Shown one piece after another: positions 18,181 to 28,570 of a stretch of 64,000 bases of DNA. The stretch's first letter is position 1. The number at the start of each line of letters is the position of its first letter. Below the pieces are notes generated by a model. That model did no database searches and was not told where the DNA came from. It saw only the letters and a list, made by a program, of their open reading frames with translations. The position numbers were made by a program, and so were the translations under genes. The stretch is from Pseudoalteromonas sp. MSK9-3. GTDB taxonomy: Bacteria > Pseudomonadota > Gammaproteobacteria > Enterobacterales > Alteromonadaceae. The DNA is taken from NCBI RefSeq assembly GCF_003590335.1, contig NZ_MIET01000027.1, positions 1-64,000 of the forward strand, in the 5' to 3' direction.

Positions 18181-20607
18181 TTAGAGAGTATCACTGATAG
18201 ATTGCCAGATACTTGCGGGTAATAATGCATGTAAGTGAGCTTTAAGATCGGATAATTGCGCTGTAGGCTCAATACATTGTTGTTCTGAAATAGTAATAAA
18301 GCCGTGTGCTTTAAGACTTGAAACGAATGAGACTAATACCTTCTTGTCAAAAAACTCTGGGCTTTTAATACCGTGTAAAGTGCCCAAACGCTTTGCCAAA
18401 ACATCATTTTCAGACTCAAGATTTGTACGTGTAATACCCTGATTCGAATCGATTAAATTCACCGTGATAGCATAGCGTTGTAAGGTTAAATGACTGACTT
18501 TACCTAGCATTTCGAGTTGTGCAAATGCATGACTGTCAGTGCGTGTAACCGCGGTTGTACCATCAAACTCGATGAGGTTGTTGCTGGCAAATGCGTTAAG
18601 TATGTCAGTTATATAGCCTGAGCGAAGTGGTGTTAAAAACCACTCCTTTGCAAAAAATGGATATAAACGCGCCAGTTGTGCTTCGCACTCAGCCAATGTT
18701 GTGGAGCGACAGTTCACCAACTGCTGTGCAATCACACTCGGGACCGCAAATAAATGAATAATGTTATTTCGATAGTAATTAAAGAGTGTACGCTCTTGCT
18801 CTTTTATCGCGATAATATCACCTAATTCATCATGAAGAACATCGAATTTTTTTAGCTGTAACGCATGTTCAAGCAGCTGTTCAGCGCTGTCTGCTGGTAA
18901 CGTTACTTGATCGTTGTATTTAGCATCACGGTGTAGGGAAAGGTAAAACTCCAGTTGCGAAAGTAGCTTTTGTTTACTCAATGCAAATTGGCTATTGCTG
19001 AGTAATATTGTGGCGAGTAAATTTACGGCATTCAAAGCGGCAGCACTGTTGATGTTAGTCATAATATCGTCGGCTAAATCAGCCACTCGGCTATTTAACC
19101 AAGCTGGCTTTTGCACATCAGTTGGGTGTACTGCTTGATGCCAATCGGCTTGGTGTTCATTCAAATACTGGTTAACGTTAATAGGTTCACCAAAATTTAA
19201 ATAACCACGGCCATAGTTTTTCAAGTTCTTCATTGCTTTAAATACCGCAAATACAGACTCGTTCTTTTTGTTACTTCCTGCCAACTCTTTAAGGTAGGTG
19301 TTGATCTCCATGACATGCTCGTAGCCGATATATACAGGCACAATAGAAATGGGTCTATCAATACCACGCAACATGGATTGGATGGTCATTGCCAGCATAC
19401 CTGTTTTTGGTGGGAGTAAACGCCCTGTGCGACTGCGTCCCCCTTCGGTATAAAACTTAACAGAGTACCCTTTAATAAATAGTTGGCTTAAATATTCTTT
19501 GAATACGGCAGAATAGAGTTTGTTACCGGCAAATGAGCGTCGAATAAAGAATGCACCTGAGCGTCTAAATATGCCGCCTGCAGGGAAAAAGTTTAAATTC
19601 ACACCGGCTGCAATATGGGGAGGAACTAACCCTTGGTGATAAATCACGTAGGTAAGCAGTAAATAATCCATATGGCTTCTGTGGCATGGTACATAAATAA
19701 TTTCGTGGCCTTTGTCGACTAAGTTGTGGACGCGGTCGGCATATTTAATTTCTATCCCATTATAAAGCTTGTTCCAAAGCCACGTAAGTAGCCGTTCACC
19801 CACTCTCACCATCGCATCTGAATAATTTGCGGCGATCTCTTCTAATAGGTTTTGTGCATTTAAGCGAGCTTCTTCATGGGTCAGCCCCTTACTTTTCGCT
19901 TCTTCAGCAATTGCTTTTTTAATACTTGGCGATGCCAGCAAAGAATTAAACAGCTGCTCTCTAGAAGGTAGCTTAGGTCCAGTCGCTGCGAGCTTTTGGC
20001 GACGAAAGTGCACTCTTGCTACTCTGACTAACTTATGTGGCAACTCTTCAACATCAGCTTTGTCATTGATCAATTGATTAAGTTCAATGGGTCTGCTGAA
20101 TCGTACCAAGTTGTCACGACCAGAGAAAATCAGTACAAAAAGTTTGCGCAGCCAACTGGGCGTTAATGAATGAGAGAATAGGGTGCCGATACCCGGTTTT
20201 TCTTTTCCGGGGTTACGGCCCCACAATATGGTGACTGGAATAATTTGCGCTTGGCACTGTGGGTCGAGTTGTAATGCAGCAAAAATCTCTTTACCTATCT
20301 CAAGGGCATTGCTTTGTTTGGCCTGTTTAGCAAACAGTGGAGTCGGGTTTTGTAAGCCGATGAATCGGGTGATCTCTTTTCCAGCAAGTGTTTGTAAGTG
20401 TGTTGGACGTGGTAATTGCAACTGTCGGCATACGCTATCTAAAGCGGCTATATCTGAACGGGCATTTAAACGCGCCACATAAAATGTGGGTAACTCAGGG
20501 TTGAGTTTAAATTGTTCGACAGGGTTTTCGGGTAACAGTTTAGTTCTAACCAATAATGCATTAGCCCACCGTGACAGCTGATTTAAACCTTGCGAAATAA
20601 GTCTCAT
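18181..20607 (-). CDS. plsB: Glycerol-3-phosphate 1-O-acyltransferase PlsB
   Basis: This inner-membrane enzyme performs the first step of phospholipid synthesis, acylating sn-glycerol-3-phosphate from acyl-ACP or acyl-CoA. The about 808 residues match the PlsB length. The four acyltransferase blocks are present: I PCHRSHMDYLL, II GGIFRRSGAFFIRR, III YTEGGRSRTGRLLPPK and IV SIVPVYIGYEHV. The start at 20607 (MRLISQGLNQ) was preferred over an in-frame ATG four codons upstream, with no strong ribosome-site evidence either way. It is convergent with tesB across the MITE and divergent from the S10 operon. Confidence 0.95.
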   Translation of the reverse strand: MRLISQGLNQLSRWANALLVRTKLLPENPVEQFKLNPELPTFYVARLNARSDIAALDSVCRQLQLPRPTHLQTLAGKEITRFIGLQNPTPLFAKQAKQSNALEIGKEIFAALQLDPQCQAQIIPVTILWGRNPGKEKPGIGTLFSHSLTPSWLRKLFVLIFSGRDNLVRFSRPIELNQLINDKADVEELPHKLVRVARVHFRRQKLAATGPKLPSREQLFNSLLASPSIKKAIAEEAKSKGLTHEEARLNAQNLLEEIAANYSDAMVRVGERLLTWLWNKLYNGIEIKYADRVHNLVDKGHEIIYVPCHRSHMDYLLLTYVIYHQGLVPPHIAAGVNLNFFPAGGIFRRSGAFFIRRSFAGNKLYSAVFKEYLSQLFIKGYSVKFYTEGGRSRTGRLLPPKTGMLAMTIQSMLRGIDRPISIVPVYIGYEHVMEINTYLKELAGSNKKNESVFAVFKAMKNLKNYGRGYLNFGEPINVNQYLNEHQADWHQAVHPTDVQKPAWLNSRVADLADDIMTNINSAAALNAVNLLATILLSNSQFALSKQKLLSQLEFYLSLHRDAKYNDQVTLPADSAEQLLEHALQLKKFDVLHDELGDIIAIKEQERTLFNYYRNNIIHLFAVPSVIAQQLVNCRSTTLAECEAQLARLYPFFAKEWFLTPLRSGYITDILNAFASNNLIEFDGTTAVTRTDSHAFAQLEMLGKVSHLTLQRYAITVNLIDSNQGITRTNLESENDVLAKRLGTLHGIKSPEFFDKKVLVSFVSSLKAHGFITISEQQCIEPTAQLSDLKAHLHALLPASIWQSISDTL

Positions 20608-20772
20608 AAAACACCACATTTAAAAATTTGCGATAGCATAGCAAGCTTTCACTGGACTGACCATTTCAGCGTGCGGTCTAATATTGGTGAAAGTAAGGAA
20701 GCGCCTAGGGTGCGAGTAAAATACCTACATTTATTGATATTTATACGCCCATAAATAACTTAGCATTACTTG

Positions 20773-20800
20773 TTGCATTTATCACCAATATCATTATAAT
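20773..20800 (+). promoter_or_regulatory. Predicted sigma-70 promoter of the S10 operon
   Basis: A TTGCAT -35 element and a perfect TATAAT -10 element are separated by 16 bp, about 190 bp upstream of rpsJ. This leaves a long leader, as expected for an autogenously controlled ribosomal operon. Confidence 0.7.
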
Positions 20801-20819
20801 GTGCGGACTTTCTACTGTT

Positions 20820-20985
20820 ATAGACAGTTAGAAAGCAAATAGAGCTTGGATTTCAAGCTAAAAACAGGAACTCCGATTTGGAGTTCAATGGTAGAAATAA
20901 GAATCCCAACCGGCAAATAATTCGTTATTTTGTTCTGGTGGTATTTTTATGCTCTTTTTAAATGCTCTTTTAATTGAGGTTGTTA
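20820..20985 (+). promoter_or_regulatory. S10 operon leader (candidate L4-responsive region)
   Basis: The transcribed leader contains successive hairpins, AGCTTGgatttCAAGCT and GAACTCC-gattt-GGAGTTC, then a further structured region before rpsJ. In E. coli and related gammaproteobacteria, L4 binds the S10 leader to cause attenuation and block translation. That this leader does the same is inferred from position and structure only. Confidence 0.5.
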
Positions 20986-20986
20986 A

Positions 20987-21301
<315 letters not shown>

Positions 21302-21328
21302 TCGGAAGATTAGAGAGGTTTTAGGAAA

Positions 21329-21964
21329 ATGGCATTAGGTCTAGTCGGTCGTAAAGTGGGTATGACACGCATCTTCACTGAAGATGGTGTATCTATCCCT
21401 GTGACAGTTATTGAAGCAACTCCTAACCGTGTTACTCAGATCAAATCTGACGCAACAGACGGTTACAATGCGCTTCAAGTTACTGCAGGCGAGAAAAAAG
21501 CAAGCCGTGTAAACAAAGCAGATGCGGGTCATTTCGCAAAAGCTGGTGTTGAAGCGGGTCGTGGCCTGTGGGAATTCCGCCTAAATGGTGGTGAAGGCGA
21601 TTTTGAAGTAGGTAATGAACTTACTGTTGAATTATTTACTGATATCAACAAAGTAGACGTTACTGGTTCTTCGAAAGGTAAAGGTTTCCAAGGTGGTGTT
21701 AAGCGCTGGAACTTCAGCATGCAAGACGCTACACACGGTAACTCTTTGTCTCACCGTGCTCCTGGTTCAATCGGTCAAAACCAATCACCTGGTAAGGTGT
21801 TTAAAGGTAAGAAAATGGCCGGTCATATGGGTGCTGAGCGTGTAACGACTCAGAATCTTGAACTAGTACGTGTTGACGCTGAACGTAATCTGCTTCTAGT
21901 TAAAGGTGCTGTACCTGGCGCTATTGGCGGCGACGTTATCGTTAAACCTGCTGTTAAAGCATAA
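21329..21964 (+). CDS. rplC: 50S ribosomal protein L3
   Basis: The 211-residue L3, an early-assembly 23S rRNA binder near the peptidyl-transferase centre. It starts [15 protein letters not shown] and has the long internal extension with [13 protein letters not shown] and [20 protein letters not shown]. In this extension lies the glutamine region normally methylated by PrmB (SIGQNQSPG). It lies second in the operon. Confidence 0.98.
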   Translation: MALGLVGRKVGMTRIFTEDGVSIPVTVIEATPNRVTQIKSDATDGYNALQVTAGEKKASRVNKADAGHFAKAGVEAGRGLWEFRLNGGEGDFEVGNELTVELFTDINKVDVTGSSKGKGFQGGVKRWNFSMQDATHGNSLSHRAPGSIGQNQSPGKVFKGKKMAGHMGAERVTTQNLELVRVDAERNLLLVKGAVPGAIGGDVIVKPAVKA

Positions 21965-21981
21965 GTCCTGGAGATTTAGTG

Positions 21982-22584
21982 ATGGAATTAGCAATTAAAG
22001 GCGCTGGCGCGCTTGAAGTTTCCGAAGCTACTTTTGGACGTGAGTTTAACGAAGCATTGGTACACCAAGTAGTTGTTGCATATGCAGCAGGTGCTCGCCA
22101 AGGTACTCGTGCTCAGAAGACACGTTCTGAAGTTAGAGGCGGTGGTAAAAAACCATTCGCTCAAAAAGGTACTGGCCGTGCACGTGCTGGTACAATCCGC
22201 AGCCCAATCTGGCGCAGCGGTGGTGTAAGTTTTGCAGCTAAGCCGCAAGACCACAGCCAAAAAGTTAACCGTAAGATGTATCGCGGTGCAATCAAAAGCA
22301 TTTTGTCTGAGCTTGTTCGTCAAGAGCGTTTAATCGTTGTTGAAAGTTTTGGTCTTGAAGCACCAAAAACAAAAGAATTAGTTTCTAAGCTTAAAGAACT
22401 TGAGCTTAAAGACGTGCTTATCGTGACTGAAGAAGTAGATGAGAATCTATTCCTATCTTCACGTAACCTTTATAAGGTTGACACTCGTGATGTAGCTGGC
22501 ATCGACCCAGTAAGCCTAATCGCATTCGATAAGGTACTTATTACTGCAGGTGCTATTAAGCAACTTGAGGAGGCGCTAGCATGA
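21982..22584 (+). CDS. rplD: 50S ribosomal protein L4
   Basis: A 200-residue L4 of the polypeptide exit tunnel, which in gammaproteobacteria is also the autogenous repressor of the S10 operon. The conserved loop [20 protein letters not shown] and the segment [19 protein letters not shown] are present. The ATG at 21982 was chosen over the GTG one codon upstream; CTGGAGA sits 8-14 nt before it. The stop overlaps the rplW start (ATGA). Confidence 0.97.
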   Translation: MELAIKGAGALEVSEATFGREFNEALVHQVVVAYAAGARQGTRAQKTRSEVRGGGKKPFAQKGTGRARAGTIRSPIWRSGGVSFAAKPQDHSQKVNRKMYRGAIKSILSELVRQERLIVVESFGLEAPKTKELVSKLKELELKDVLIVTEEVDENLFLSSRNLYKVDTRDVAGIDPVSLIAFDKVLITAGAIKQLEEALA

Positions 22585-22883
22585 TCCGTGAAGAACGTCT
22601 TTTAAAAGTAATTCTTGCTCCACACATCTCTGAGAAAAGCACGATCGCTGCTGAAGAAAACAACACGATTGTTTTCAAAGTAGTAAACGATGCAACTAAA
22701 GCTGAAGTTAAAGCGGCAGTTGAGAAGCTTTTTGAAGTAGAAGTAACTGGTGTTCGCACTCTAAACGTTAAGGGTAAAACAAAACGTACAGGTCAACGTT
22801 TCGGTCGTCGTAGCGACTGGAAAAAAGCCTACGTTACTCTTAAAGAAGGTAGCGAGCTAGACTTTGTCGGCGGCGCCGAGTAA
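22581..22883 (+). CDS. rplW: 50S ribosomal protein L23
   Basis: The 100-residue L23 at the exit of the ribosomal tunnel, the docking site for trigger factor and SRP. It begins [20 protein letters not shown] and contains [18 protein letters not shown]. It overlaps rplD by 4 bp, indicating translational coupling, and sits in the normal S10 operon position. Confidence 0.98.
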   Translation: MIREERLLKVILAPHISEKSTIAAEENNTIVFKVVNDATKAEVKAAVEKLFEVEVTGVRTLNVKGKTKRTGQRFGRRSDWKKAYVTLKEGSELDFVGGAE

Positions 22884-22900
22884 TAAGGGGAGTTAGAATT

Positions 22901-23725
22901 ATGGCACTTCAAAAGTGTAAACCAACTTCTGCGGGTCGTCGTCACGTCGTTAAAGTGGTTAACTCTGAGCTACACAAGGGTAAGCCATACGCACCGCTTT
23001 TAGAGAAAAACTCTAAATCAGGTGGTCGTAACAACAACGGTCGTATCACGGTTCGTCATATCGGTGGTGGTCATAAGCAACACTATCGTTTAATCGACTT
23101 CAAACGCACTAAAGATGGCATTCCAGCCACTGTTGAGCGTTTAGAGTATGATCCTAACCGTAGCGCAAACATCGCTCTTGTATTATATGCAGACGGTGAG
23201 CGTCGTTACATTATTGCACCTAAAGGCCTTAAAGCCGGTGATCAGATCCAGTCAGGTGTTGATGCACCTATCAAAGCTGGTAACACATTACCGATGCGTA
23301 ACATGCCTGTAGGTTCGACTGTACACAACGTAGAGTTAAAACCTGGTAAGGGTGCGCAAATTGCACGCTCTGCTGGTGCATACGTTCAAATCCTAGCACG
23401 TGAAGGTCAATACGTGACTCTACGTCTTCGTTCAGGCGAAGTTCGTAAAGTTGAGTCTGACTGTCGCGCTACCTTAGGTGAAGTAGGCAATGCTGAGCAT
23501 ATGCTTCGTTCACTAGGTAAAGCAGGTGCTAACCGCTGGCGTGGTATTCGTCCGACAGTTCGTGGTGTTGCCATGAACCCGGTTGATCACCCACACGGTG
23601 GTGGTGAAGGTCGTACTTCTGGTGGTCGTCATCCTGTGTCTCCATGGGGTAAGCCTACTAAAGGTGCTAAAACGCGCAAGAACAAGCGTACGGATAAACT
23701 AATAGTACGTCGTCGTACTAAGTAA
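22901..23725 (+). CDS. rplB: 50S ribosomal protein L2
   Basis: The 274-residue L2, needed for subunit association and close to the peptidyl-transferase centre. The conserved C-terminal stretch [20 protein letters not shown], with the functionally important His, is intact. The N-terminus [20 protein letters not shown] is typical. A ribosome binding site AAGGGGAG precedes the ATG. Confidence 0.98.
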   Translation: MALQKCKPTSAGRRHVVKVVNSELHKGKPYAPLLEKNSKSGGRNNNGRITVRHIGGGHKQHYRLIDFKRTKDGIPATVERLEYDPNRSANIALVLYADGERRYIIAPKGLKAGDQIQSGVDAPIKAGNTLPMRNMPVGSTVHNVELKPGKGAQIARSAGAYVQILAREGQYVTLRLRSGEVRKVESDCRATLGEVGNAEHMLRSLGKAGANRWRGIRPTVRGVAMNPVDHPHGGGEGRTSGGRHPVSPWGKPTKGAKTRKNKRTDKLIVRRRTK

Positions 23726-23732
23726 TAGTTGA

Positions 23733-24020
<288 letters not shown>

Positions 24021-24032
24021 TAGGGGAATATG

Positions 24033-24365
24033 ATGGAAGCATTAGCTAAACACAAATTCGCCTCTGGTTCGGCGCAAAAAGCACGTCTAGTTGCAGATCA
24101 GATCCGCGGACTTCCGGTAGATCGCGCACTAGAAATCCTGGCATACAGCCCAAAGAAAGCGGCTGTATTGGTTAAGAAAGTACTTGAGTCTGCTATTGCT
24201 AACGCAGAGCATAACGAAGGTGCTGACATTGATGAGCTACGTGTAGCTACGATCTTTGTGGACGATGGTCCTACAATGAAGCGTATTATGCCACGTGCTA
24301 AAGGACGCGCAGACCGCATCCTTAAGCGTTCAAGCCACATCACTGTTGTGGTTTCAGATAGCTAG
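24033..24365 (+). CDS. rplV: 50S ribosomal protein L22
   Basis: The 110-residue L22, whose beta-hairpin lines the exit tunnel (macrolide-resistance region). It contains [20 protein letters not shown] and the loop [20 protein letters not shown]. Two in-frame ATGs occur in tandem. The second was chosen for its better spacing to the AGGGGA ribosome binding site and because MEALAKHK fits the family start. Confidence 0.97.
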   Translation: MEALAKHKFASGSAQKARLVADQIRGLPVDRALEILAYSPKKAAVLVKKVLESAIANAEHNEGADIDELRVATIFVDDGPTMKRIMPRAKGRADRILKRSSHITVVVSDS

Positions 24366-24377
24366 GAGATATAAGTA

Positions 24378-25079
24378 ATGGGACAAAAAGTTCATCCTAC
24401 TGGTATTCGCCTAGGTATCTCTAAACCTTGGGTTTCTACCTGGTACGCGAGTACAAAAGATTTCTCTGGGCAGCTTTTTGGCGATCACAAAGTACGTACA
24501 TTCCTTACTAAGGAATTGAAAGCGGCTTCTGTGTCTAAAATCGTTATCGAGCGTCCAGCTAAGTCAATCCGTGTAACAATTCATACAGCTCGTCCTGGTG
24601 TTGTTATCGGTAAGAAAGGCGAAGATGTTGAAAAACTTCGTCAAGCTGTAACTAAGATTGCTGGTGTACCTGCTCAGATCAACATTTCTGAAGTACGTAA
24701 GCCTGAACTTGACGCACAATTAGTTGCTGACGGTATTGCATCTCAGTTAGAGCGTCGTGTTATGTTCCGTCGTGCTATGAAGCGCTCGGTACAAAACGCA
24801 ATGCGCATTGGTGCTAAAGGTATCAAAGTTGAAGTAAGTGGTCGTCTAGGCGGCGCTGAAATCGCACGTTCTGAATGGTATCGTGAAGGTCGTGTACCTC
24901 TACATACTCTACGTGCTGATATCGACTACGCAACTTCTGAAGCTTTAACCACTTACGGCATCATCGGTGTTAAAGTTTGGATCTTCAAAGGCGAAGTAAT
25001 TGGTGGTTTACCACTAGTTCAAGAGCAAGAGAAGCCAGCTAAACGTGCACCGAAGAAAGCCAAAAAAAGTGCTAAGTAA
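24378..25079 (+). CDS. rpsC: 30S ribosomal protein S3
   Basis: The 233-residue S3 at the mRNA entry tunnel. It has the start [18 protein letters not shown], a KH domain with [15 protein letters not shown], and the C-terminal domain with [20 protein letters not shown]. The basic tail ends PKKAKKSAK. It is preceded by TAGGAGATATAAGTA. Confidence 0.98.
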   Translation: MGQKVHPTGIRLGISKPWVSTWYASTKDFSGQLFGDHKVRTFLTKELKAASVSKIVIERPAKSIRVTIHTARPGVVIGKKGEDVEKLRQAVTKIAGVPAQINISEVRKPELDAQLVADGIASQLERRVMFRRAMKRSVQNAMRIGAKGIKVEVSGRLGGAEIARSEWYREGRVPLHTLRADIDYATSEALTTYGIIGVKVWIFKGEVIGGLPLVQEQEKPAKRAPKKAKKSAK

Positions 25080-25092
25080 GGGGTAGCGATTA

Positions 25093-25506
25093 ATGTTACA
25101 GCCAAAACGTACAAAATTCCGTAAAATGCATAAAGGTCGCAACCGCGGTCTTGCTACAAGCGGAAACAAAGTAAGCTTCGGTTCTTTCGGTTTGAAAGCA
25201 ACTGGCCGTGGTCGTATGACTGCACGTCAAATTGAAGCAGCTCGTCGTGCTATGACACGTCACGTAAAGCGTCAAGGTAAAATCTGGATCCGTGTGTTCC
25301 CAGACAAGCCAATCACAAACAAACCGCTTGAAGTTCGTATGGGTAAAGGTAAAGGCTCTGTTGAGTACTGGGTTGCAGAAATCCAGCCAGGCAAAGTACT
25401 TTATGAGATGGAAGGTGTGCCAGAAGAGCTTGCTCGTGAAGCATTCAACCTTGCAGCTCGTAAATTACCTTTCAAAACAACATTTGTAACTCGGACGGTA
25501 ATGTGA
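25093..25506 (+). CDS. rplP: 50S ribosomal protein L16
   Basis: The 137-residue L16 near the A-site tRNA. It starts [20 protein letters not shown] and contains [19 protein letters not shown] and the [13 protein letters not shown] loop. The arginine-rich stretch that holds the hydroxylated Arg of E. coli L16 is conserved. The stop overlaps the rpmC start (TGATG). Confidence 0.98.
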   Translation: MLQPKRTKFRKMHKGRNRGLATSGNKVSFGSFGLKATGRGRMTARQIEAARRAMTRHVKRQGKIWIRVFPDKPITNKPLEVRMGKGKGSVEYWVAEIQPGKVLYEMEGVPEELAREAFNLAARKLPFKTTFVTRTVM

Positions 25507-25697
25507 TGAAAGCTAGCGAACTTAAAGACAAAAGCGTTGAAGAGCTTAATGCTGAACTTCTTGAGCTTCTTCGTGAGCAGTTTAACCTGCGCATGCAAAC
25601 AAGCACTGGTCAGCTAGCTCAGACTCACGAGTTAAGAAAAGTACGTCGCAGTATTGCGCGTGTTAAAACGGTTATCAACCAGAAGGCAGGTGCATAA
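25506..25697 (+). CDS. rpmC: 50S ribosomal protein L29
   Basis: The 63-residue L29, a two-helix protein at the tunnel exit. It starts [20 protein letters not shown] and contains [19 protein letters not shown]. The ATG at 25506 was chosen rather than the GTG at 25503 by family comparison. It overlaps rplP by one base and shares its TAATG junction with rpsQ. Confidence 0.97.
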   Translation: MKASELKDKSVEELNAELLELLREQFNLRMQTSTGQLAQTHELRKVRRSIARVKTVINQKAGA

Positions 25698-25954
25698 TGA
25701 CTGATAAAATCCGTACTCTTCAAGGTCGTGTGATCAGCGATAAGATGGAAAAGTCTATTGTTGTAGGTATCGAACGTCAGGTTAAGCACCCGATCTACGG
25801 TAAATACATCAAGCGTACAACTAAGTTGCACGTACATGACGAGAGCAATACAGCTAAAGCAGGCGACACAGTTACTATTCGTGAATGTGCTCCTATCTCT
25901 AAGAATAAATCTTGGACTTTAGTAGACGTTATTGCACGTCCTAAGCAAGCTTAA
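25697..25954 (+). CDS. rpsQ: 30S ribosomal protein S17
   Basis: The 85-residue S17, an early 16S rRNA binder, and the last gene of the S10 operon. It contains [20 protein letters not shown] and [19 protein letters not shown] strong terminator follows after 34 bp, and the usual next gene, rplN of the spc operon, is absent from the window. Confidence 0.98.
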   Translation: MTDKIRTLQGRVISDKMEKSIVVGIERQVKHPIYGKYIKRTTKLHVHDESNTAKAGDTVTIRECAPISKNKSWTLVDVIARPKQA

Positions 25955-25988
25955 TTTTAGTTTTAAACTAATTTAAGATTTGTCTTTG

Positions 25989-26020
25989 AAAGCCCCGGCC
26001 TTTGGTTGGGGCTTTTGTTT
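25989..26020 (+). terminator. Rho-independent terminator of the S10 operon
   Basis: AAAGCCCC and GGGGCTTT form a perfect 8-bp stem (plus loop pairs) followed by TTTTGTTTT. It lies 15 bp before the target duplication of MITE copy 2. Confidence 0.9.
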
Positions 26021-26040
26021 TATGCAGCCATTATTACTTA

Positions 26041-26231
26041 ACCTCAGGTTTGGATAAGGGTTTTGGAATAGAAAATGTTTTGAAAACAAACTTAACTACA
26101 ATCCAATGATGATATTTTGCTCAATATCAAAGCGCTTTTATGCAGTAATAGCGGGCTATTACAAATGAAAGTAACGCCGAGAGTGAGAACAATAGCTTTA
26201 TTGGGCAAATTCGCTTATCCAGAGCTGAGGT
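26041..26231. mobile_element. 191-bp MITE, copy 2 (inverted relative to copy 1)
   Basis: The terminal inverted repeats ACCTCAGGTTTGGATAAG and CTTATCCAGAGCTGAGGT are identical in type to copy 1, with the same internal palindrome (26145-26162) and the same length. Perfect 6-bp target duplications TACTTA flank it at 26035-26040 and 26232-26237. It is non-coding. A few substitutions separate the two copies, so transposition is not ancient. Confidence 0.87.
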
Positions 26232-26237
26232 TACTTA

Positions 26238-26700
26238 CATAGCGATTATGTTACTGGTCTCTAGATAAATATTGCCCTTTCCCTCGCCCCTCCTTCCTAT
26301 CTTTTCATACCGCGATATGTCGCAGTGAGCTTTTATGACTAAATTTGTGACCACACAACGCGTGACTGGTTTAATTACGTTATATACGCGACCATTCTTT
26401 AGACGAGTACAAGCAACAGAAATGGCCTGAGTTTATCTGTTCTGCAAGTGTTTGGTTTAAAATCAAATATCAATGTAGGCAGAAAGTTATCGCATCGTCG
26501 TTTTGTTTATCAATTTAGATGCGTCTATCGTCAGCGTGACTTTATCATTGCTGTACTTACGATGACTGCGTGAGATTACGTGCCATGGTAGAAAAGCGTT
26601 TAGAGACCGTTAATGATTAATAACGAGTATGAATGCGCTGAAAATGTAGGGTGTAACACCGAGAGTGATTGGCGTTAGCGGTGACCTAAGCGAGAATAGG
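26238..26700. other. Intergenic stretch with no recognised gene
   Basis: About 460 bp between MITE copy 2 and metJ. No open frame with credible codon use, no tRNA and no known RNA motif was recognised. Short segments (a GCGACCATT-type string near 26388) recur at 27188 upstream of metB, which might mark degraded or regulatory DNA. I see nothing firmer. Confidence 0.4.
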
Positions 26701-26726
26701 AAGCCCGCTATGGGGCTTCATATTGG

Positions 26727-27047
26727 CTATTCTTCGTCAATGGTCGGCACTTCTAACCCCATTGATTCCATAATTTGACGTACTTCTTCTGGCACTTTCT
26801 CTGGATTATCTTTACGTAAGTCTTCGTCATTGGGTAACGGTTGACCTGTAAACGCGTGTAAAAACGCTTCACACAGTAATTCACTGTTTGTTGCATGACG
26901 TAAGTTATTAACTTGTCGGCGCGTGCGCTCGTCAGTTAATACTTTTAATACGTTTAACGGTATAGATACCGTTATCTTTTTTACTTGTTCAGATTTTTTG
27001 CCGTGTTCTGCATACGGGTGAATATATTCACCATTCCATTTAGCCAT
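26727..27047 (-). CDS. metJ: Methionine repressor MetJ
   Basis: The 106-residue ribbon-helix-helix repressor of methionine biosynthesis, with S-adenosylmethionine as co-repressor. The N-terminus [20 protein letters not shown] is almost invariant in gammaproteobacteria. The DNA-contacting beta-strand is [20 protein letters not shown], and SAM-binding residues lie in [20 protein letters not shown]. It is divergent from metB, the classical arrangement, with MetJ boxes on the metB side of the shared region. Confidence 0.97.
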   Translation of the reverse strand: MAKWNGEYIHPYAEHGKKSEQVKKITVSIPLNVLKVLTDERTRRQVNNLRHATNSELLCEAFLHAFTGQPLPNDEDLRKDNPEKVPEEVRQIMESMGLEVPTIDEE

Positions 27048-27308
27048 AATGTTGTTGTTGCCTTTATTGTGTAGTGCCTATCCGACGGAACTATTTACTT
27101 ACTGCTGCCATTATATGACATTGTTTACGATGGTCTAGGCAAAAGCCCCTTTACTTGCCATAGTAAGTATTTTATTCAATCGTACTCGCGACCATTTTTT
27201 TGAAGTGGCGAAATTTTATCGGTTTAAACAAGATAGTCAAATACTAAGTAAATAGCCATTTAGCAGTATAAATGTTTTGACTTCTAGTATTTATTAATCT
27301 AACCTTTT

Positions 27309-27332
27309 AGACGTCTAAACATCCAACTATCT
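27309..27332. promoter_or_regulatory. MetJ operator (three contiguous met boxes)
   Basis: Contiguous 8-mers AGACGTCT, AAACATCC and AACTATCT lie 11 bp before the metB start codon. The first is a perfect match to the met-box consensus AGACGTCT and the next two are degenerate. MetJ binds tandem boxes cooperatively, so metB-metL repression by MetJ-SAM is expected. Confidence 0.82.
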
Positions 27333-27342
27333 AGGTGATGAT

Positions 27343-28566
27343 ATGAGTGAACGTAATAAATCAACCATCGCAGTACGCCATGGCATAGAAGCAGACAAGC
27401 ACCATGGTGCGGTCGTACCGCCGTTATACCTATCAACTACGTACTCATTTGCAGATTTTGATACCAAACGAGATTATGATTATGGTCGCAGTGGTAACCC
27501 TAATCGAGATATTTTAGCTGAAACATTAGCTCAGCTAGAAGGCGGTGAGAGAGGTATTATTACCGCAACGGGTATGTCTGCTGTTCACTTAGTGACGCAA
27601 CTATTAAATAGCGATGATACGTTGGTGATCCCCCATGACTGTTATGGGGGCAGTTATCGTTTATTCACATCATTGCAAAAGCGTGGCTTGTTAAACCTTG
27701 TCGTACTTGATTTAACACAGCCTGAAAGCTATCAGAAGATTTTAGATATAAAGCCAAAAGTGGTATGGATTGAGACACCGAGTAACCCAATTCTTCGCCT
27801 GACAGATATAGAAGCTGTGGTAAAAACCGCGAAGCAAGCAGGTGCATTAGTGGCTGCAGATAACACCTTTTTATCACCGGCATTACAAAACCCGATTAAG
27901 TTTGGTGTAGACATAGTGGTTCACTCAACCACTAAATATATTAATGGTCATTCAGACGTGGTTGGTGGTGCCGTGATCGCACGTACTGCAGAGCTGGGTG
28001 AGGAGCTAGCATGGTGGGCAAACAACATTGGTATCACTGGCGCACCCTTTGATAGTTATTTAACGCTTCGTGGCTTACGAACGCTGAATGTACGTTTAAA
28101 GCAGCATCAAGAAAATGCCTTGGCGATTGCCAAGTATTTGGAGCAATCGGACTATGTTAGTCAGGTGTATTACCCTGGCTTAGAATCTCATCCACAACAT
28201 GAACTGGCCAAAAAGCAACAAGCTGGTTTTGGCGGCATGGTGAGCTTTGATATAAAAGGCGGGTTAAGTGACTCAGCTGCATTTTTGACTTCATTAAAAG
28301 AGTTTTCATTGGCGGAATCACTGGGTGGCGTAGAGAGCTTAATTTGCCATCCGGCAACCATGACGCATGCAGGTATGGATGCGACAGCTCGTCTTGAAGC
28401 AGGCGTAGGTGATACGCTGATCCGAATTTCTGTGGGTATTGAAGAGTTAGATGATTTGGTGGCTGATCTAGAGCAAGCGTTTAAACGCACTACACCAGGT
28501 CAAAGCAAAGGATCTGATGAGGCAAAAACTTTTAAATTAACACCGGCTCATACGGTTTTGTGGTAG
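27343..28566 (+). CDS. metB: Cystathionine gamma-synthase (MetB)
   Basis: A PLP enzyme joining O-succinylhomoserine and cysteine to cystathionine. The 407 residues follow the Cys/Met-metabolism fold. The PLP lysine is in VHSTTKYINGHSDVVGG, with upstream YDYGRSGNPNRD and GITGAPFDSYLTLRGLRTL. The C-terminal 20 residues extend slightly beyond the E. coli enzyme. It is separated by 4 bp from metL, so the two are an operon controlled by the MetJ operator. Related family members (cystathionine beta-lyase, O-acetylhomoserine lyase) are less likely given the metBL context. Confidence 0.93.
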   Translation: MSERNKSTIAVRHGIEADKHHGAVVPPLYLSTTYSFADFDTKRDYDYGRSGNPNRDILAETLAQLEGGERGIITATGMSAVHLVTQLLNSDDTLVIPHDCYGGSYRLFTSLQKRGLLNLVVLDLTQPESYQKILDIKPKVVWIETPSNPILRLTDIEAVVKTAKQAGALVAADNTFLSPALQNPIKFGVDIVVHSTTKYINGHSDVVGGAVIARTAELGEELAWWANNIGITGAPFDSYLTLRGLRTLNVRLKQHQENALAIAKYLEQSDYVSQVYYPGLESHPQHELAKKQQAGFGGMVSFDIKGGLSDSAAFLTSLKEFSLAESLGGVESLICHPATMTHAGMDATARLEAGVGDTLIRISVGIEELDDLVADLEQAFKRTTPGQSKGSDEAKTFKLTPAHTVLW

Positions 28567-28570
28567 AAAA

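Noticed and set aside
27048..27342. SAM riboswitch upstream of metB
   Set aside because: The region shows MetJ boxes instead, the standard control in gammaproteobacteria, and no SAM-riboswitch core was recognised.
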